DNA of 6,152 nt from Parachlamydiaceae bacterium. GTDB taxonomy: Bacteria; Chlamydiota; Chlamydiia; Chlamydiales; Parachlamydiaceae. The notes beneath the pieces are model-generated. The model ran no database searches. It worked only from the letters and a program-made list of their open reading frames with translations, and had not been told where the DNA came from. Every line of letters starts with the position of its first letter. Within the stretch, counting starts at the first letter, position 1. Positions 4,996 through 6,152 of the stretch are shown here, in pieces. The position numbers and the translations under genes are program-made. The stretch is from assembly GCA_013815395.1 (NCBI GenBank), contig JACDGH010000164.1, positions 1 through 6,152 of the forward strand. The letters are read 5' to 3'.

Positions 4996-6152
4996 ATGGA
5001 CAAAACTCATTTTAAAAGCACCTTCTCCCAGCAACATCAACAGAAAGTTGACGAACTGGTCAGTATAGCCAAAGAACAAGGGTTTATCACGTATGAGGAA
5101 ATCAACGAAATCCTCCCCATGACCTTTGATTCTGCCGATCAGATTGACCAGGTGCTCATCTTCTTGAGCGGCATGGACATTCAGATTTTAAACCAATCAG
5201 AAGTGGATCGTCAAAAAGAACGAAAAAAAGAAGCCAAAGAATTAGAAGGTCTTCCCAGACGTGCTGAAGGTGCGCCAGACGATCCTGTAAGGATGTATCT
5301 TAAAGAAATGGGCTCTGTCCCTCTCCTCAGCAGAGAAGAAGAAGTTGAAATCTCCAAGCGCATTGAAAAAGCACAGATTCAAATTGAAAGAATCATCATG
5401 CGCTTTCGCTATTCAACTTGCGAAGCTATTTCAATTGCCAACTTTCTTATTCAAGGCAAAGAGCGCTTTGATAAAAGCATTAGTGAAAAAGAAATTGCTC
5501 ATAAGCAAGAGTTTATGATTCTTTTGCCTAAGCTTTGCCAATATCTAAAAGATGAAGATAGCCAATTGGAACAATTACTTCATCAATTTGACTCTCCGGA
5601 TTTGAAAAAAAATGAATTGATTAAACTTTCCGAAGAGATTGAAAAATGCCGTATTCGTACGCAAGCTTTTCTTCGCCGATTGCATTGCCGACATAATATC
5701 ATCGAAGATTTTGTAGAAGTGATCATGCGCGCTTACGATCGCTTCCTTTCTCTTGAAAAAGAGATTATCGAATTAGGACCGCGCGCCGAAAGAAATAAAT
5801 TTGCTGCAGCCAAGTTGTCCGCAGCTAAACGCAAACTTAAAAAACGTGAACTTGCAGCCGGCCGCTCTCTTGATGACTTTAAAAAAGACGTCCGCATGCT
5901 ACAACGCTGGATGGATAAAAGCCAAGAAGCTAAGCGTGAGATGGTAGAATCCAACTTGCGTCTTGTTATCTCTATCGCCAAAAAATACACCAATCGAGGC
6001 TTATCGTTCCTAGACTTAATTCAAGAAGGCAATATGGGCCTCATGAAAGCTGTTGAGAAATTTGATCATACCAAAGGCTACAAATTCAGCACGTATGCTA
6101 CTTGGTGGATTCGTCAAGCTATTACGAGGGCTATTGCGGATCAGGCTAGAAC
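4996..6152 (+). CDS. rpoD: RNA polymerase primary sigma factor (sigma-66/RpoD), 3' end beyond window
   Basis: This is the housekeeping sigma factor that directs RNA polymerase to -10/-35 promoters. The window holds the first 385 codons; chlamydial sigma-66 is about 570 residues, so regions 3 and 4 lie beyond the right edge. Region 1.1 spans about residues 14-70 (KVDELVSIAKEQGFITYEEI). Region 1.2 spans about 94-127 (DDPVRMYLKEMG, LLSREEEVEISKRIE). A long helical non-conserved segment spans about 128-300. Region 2 starts near 316 (VESNLRLVISIAKKYTNRGL, FLDLIQEGNMGL) and includes the -10-recognising, DNA-melting part YKFSTYATWWIRQAITRAI (362-380). ATG 4996 is preceded by AGGA at 4988-4991. The frame is open to the edge with no disruption. 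Segments such as ERIIMRFRYST and MLQRWMDKSQEAK closely match the chlamydial family as I recall it. It is divergent from the CoiA-like gene. Confidence 0.97.
   Translation, partial: MDKTHFKSTFSQQHQQKVDELVSIAKEQGFITYEEINEILPMTFDSADQIDQVLIFLSGMDIQILNQSEVDRQKERKKEAKELEGLPRRAEGAPDDPVRMYLKEMGSVPLLSREEEVEISKRIEKAQIQIERIIMRFRYSTCEAISIANFLIQGKERFDKSISEKEIAHKQEFMILLPKLCQYLKDEDSQLEQLLHQFDSPDLKKNELIKLSEEIEKCRIRTQAFLRRLHCRHNIIEDFVEVIMRAYDRFLSLEKEIIELGPRAERNKFAAAKLSAAKRKLKKRELAAGRSLDDFKKDVRMLQRWMDKSQEAKREMVESNLRLVISIAKKYTNRGLSFLDLIQEGNMGLMKAVEKFDHTKGYKFSTYATWWIRQAITRAIADQAR

Noticed and set aside
5733..5993. Minus-strand 86-codon ORF opposite rpoD
   Set aside because: It lies entirely within the conserved sigma factor coding sequence and has no independent support.

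Overview
The window most likely comes from an amoeba- or host-associated member of the Chlamydiae outside the genus Chlamydia (Parachlamydia/Protochlamydia-like). The main evidence is the truncated primary sigma factor at the right end. Its region 1.1, region 1.2 and long non-conserved segment read like the chlamydial sigma-66 family, including segments such as DDPVRMYLKEMG, ERIIMRFRYST and MLQRWMDKSQEAK. The DNA is AT-rich, and intergenic stretches are 100-300 bp. I see no mobile element, CRISPR array, tRNA or rRNA.

Layout from left to right. A small secreted protein of unknown function (29-400, +) is followed by an AT-rich spacer with a candidate promoter. Next is a membrane-anchored coiled-coil protein with a C-terminal PAS-like domain (562-1815, +). 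A 127-bp spacer that can fold into a small branched RNA precedes a 602-residue LeuT-fold transporter with a C-terminal universal-stress-protein-like domain (1943-3751, +). That gene meets a CoiA-like competence/nuclease gene tail to tail (3806-4690, -). A 305-bp divergent spacer separates the CoiA-like gene from rpoD (4996 to the right edge, +).

Three points stand out. First, the transporter looks like an amino acid permease but carries the KUP-type GDxGTS motif and, at matching positions, the K+-site residues I recall for Bacillus KimA, so potassium is the better substrate guess. Second, the spacer upstream of the CoiA-like gene contains a GC-rich islet. On the minus strand it reads as a 39-codon ORF with a perfect AGGAGG ribosome binding site, overlapping a hairpin followed by six T's. 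Competing pairings exist, which is the architecture of a transcription attenuator. Third, the coiled-coil/PAS protein has no recognisable output domain.

The genes do not form one obvious pathway. The window looks like a core locus (rpoD) flanked by envelope, ion-transport and DNA-uptake functions. All functional statements rest on motif reading without database searches.
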